NCBI GenBank assembly: GCA_900239685.1
Contig: OENT01000282.1
Coordinates: 63,158 to 127,157 of the forward strand
Direction of reading: 5' to 3'
DNA length: 64,000 bases
Source: Rotaria macrura
Taxonomy: Eukaryota; Rotifera; Eurotatoria; Philodinida; Philodinidae
Positions within the stretch are counted from its first letter, which is position 1, and the number at the start of each line of letters is the position of its first letter. The notes under the pieces are model-generated. The model did not search any database, was not told where the DNA came from, and saw only the letters and a program-made list of their open reading frames with translations. Below are positions 63,263-64,000 of this stretch, one piece after another. Position numbers and translations under genes: made by a program.

Positions 63263-64000
63263 TTAAGAAGATAAGAGACGAATAAGACACACTTGATTGC
63301 CTTTTATAAATAATTTGGAAATATGTCGAGAGAAGAAACGAACTTTAGCTCGTTTCGAAGTCGGTAATATGAATGATGTTTGTATCGATGATGTATCTAC
63401 ATGTTTCGTTTTACTACTAAGACGTTGTACCGCTATATTATTAATGCTCAATAATTCCATCGATGAAAACTGTTCAGGATGGCATTCACATGTTTGTTGA
63501 TACTCATCATAATCATTGTTATCTTCTTCGTTTTTATCAGTAAATGAACGCCGTGGTGGTTTAGAGACGATGGGTTGTTTTCTTTTGTTATTGCGTAAAA
63601 AATTTGCTAATTGAGCACGAAAGGTTTGAAAATCATTGGTAACTTCTGCAGTCTTTGGTATAGTTGTATCAGCTGAAAAAAAACGGAGTATAGTGATTCA
63701 AAAAAGAAATACTTCTCTTCCATTCTTACTGACATTTACTTGACGGTAGAATTTGCTTTTTTGGACCTAACTCAAGATAATCATGACCATCAGTTAATCG
63801 TCGAAATACTTCATCGACATCCGACATGATTAAATTCATATGTTTATCAAAAATGATTAGCCATCCAGTAAGAATTCCATAGATACCTCGACAATCACGT
63901 GTCAACACTTCAATACGTCGTCGTTCATTGATAGCTCGTCGTAGTAGATCGAATATATCGGTCGATGATTTATTACGTTTAGCATTTGATACTGTACGAG
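63263..64000 (-). CDS. LSM11-like U7 snRNP Sm protein, 3' part (N-terminus beyond the window)
   Basis: Two exons, 63740 to beyond 64000 and 63263-63672, with a 67-nt intron in phase. The Sm1 motif is RRIEVLTRDCRGIYGILTGW then IIFDKHMNLIMSDVDEVFRR. A ~100-residue acidic, low-complexity linker follows, and Sm2 is RHISKLFIKGNQVCLIRLL near the C-terminus. A split Sm fold with a long insert between Sm1 and Sm2, plus a FDKHMN-x-DVDE Sm1, is the mark of LSm11. LSm11 replaces SmD2 in the U7 snRNP ring and helps cut the 3' end of replication-dependent histone mRNAs in the nucleus. The N-terminal extension, which recruits FLASH in known LSM11 proteins, lies outside this window and cannot be checked. 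Stop TAA/TAG/TGA falls at 63263-63265. At least 223 residues are visible. Confidence 0.8.

Noticed and set aside
1..64000. CRISPR arrays, bacterial operons, tRNA or rRNA genes
   Set aside because: None seen; the sequence is eukaryotic with spliced genes. tRNAs cannot be excluded by eye; a tRNAscan-SE run would decide.

Overview
The window is nuclear DNA from an invertebrate animal. It is AT-rich (I judge roughly 30% GC by eye). Genes are cut by many short GT-AG introns, most about 55-110 nt. It carries an innexin, an insect-gustatory-receptor-like 7TM protein, a protein turtle/IGSF9 homologue, an Rh-type ammonium transporter and a BCL11-type zinc finger protein. An innexin with these companions rules out a vertebrate and points to a protostome. 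The very short introns and low GC would suit a rotifer, perhaps a bdelloid, but that is inference and nothing in the sequence is diagnostic. I rebuilt exon structures by hand from splice sites, phase continuity and family motifs. Each full-length model below closes in frame.

Layout, left to right: a possible 3' end of an unknown + strand gene (1-313); an SLC25A39/40-type mitochondrial carrier (-, 2677-4585); a BCL11-like zinc finger gene (-, 5547-8735) followed by about 7 kb of upstream non-coding DNA; an unrecognised gene with a PH/PTB-like domain (-, 15592-17385); 6 kb without genes; a claudin/PMP22-like tetraspan gene (-, 23401-24412); an 11 kb gene-poor stretch holding a 48-nt assembly gap flanked by 210-nt inverted arms (31109-31576); a compact two-TM guanylyl cyclase (-, 35659-38176) head-to-head with a gustatory-receptor-like gene (+, 39733-42473); a foldback MITE-like element (43358-43864); an innexin (-, 44076-45553); a 5 kb gene-free stretch; an Rh ammonium transporter (-, 50703-52685); a turtle/IGSF9-like Ig/FN3 adhesion gene (-, 53912-60193); and the 3' part of an LSM11-like gene (-, 63263 to the right edge).

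There is no operon logic here and most neighbours look functionally unrelated. The exception worth attention is the divergent pair at 35.7-42.5 kb. A membrane guanylyl cyclase with neither a receptor ectodomain nor a kinase-homology domain lies head-to-head with a gustatory-receptor-like 7TM gene, about 1.56 kb between start codons. In nematodes, GR-family receptors such as LITE-1 signal through membrane guanylyl cyclases, so this pair is a candidate sensory module. Other points are stop-free, length-3n introns inside conserved domains of the BCL11-like and innexin genes, a 17-nt microexon in the carrier, and a GC-AG intron in the receptor gene.
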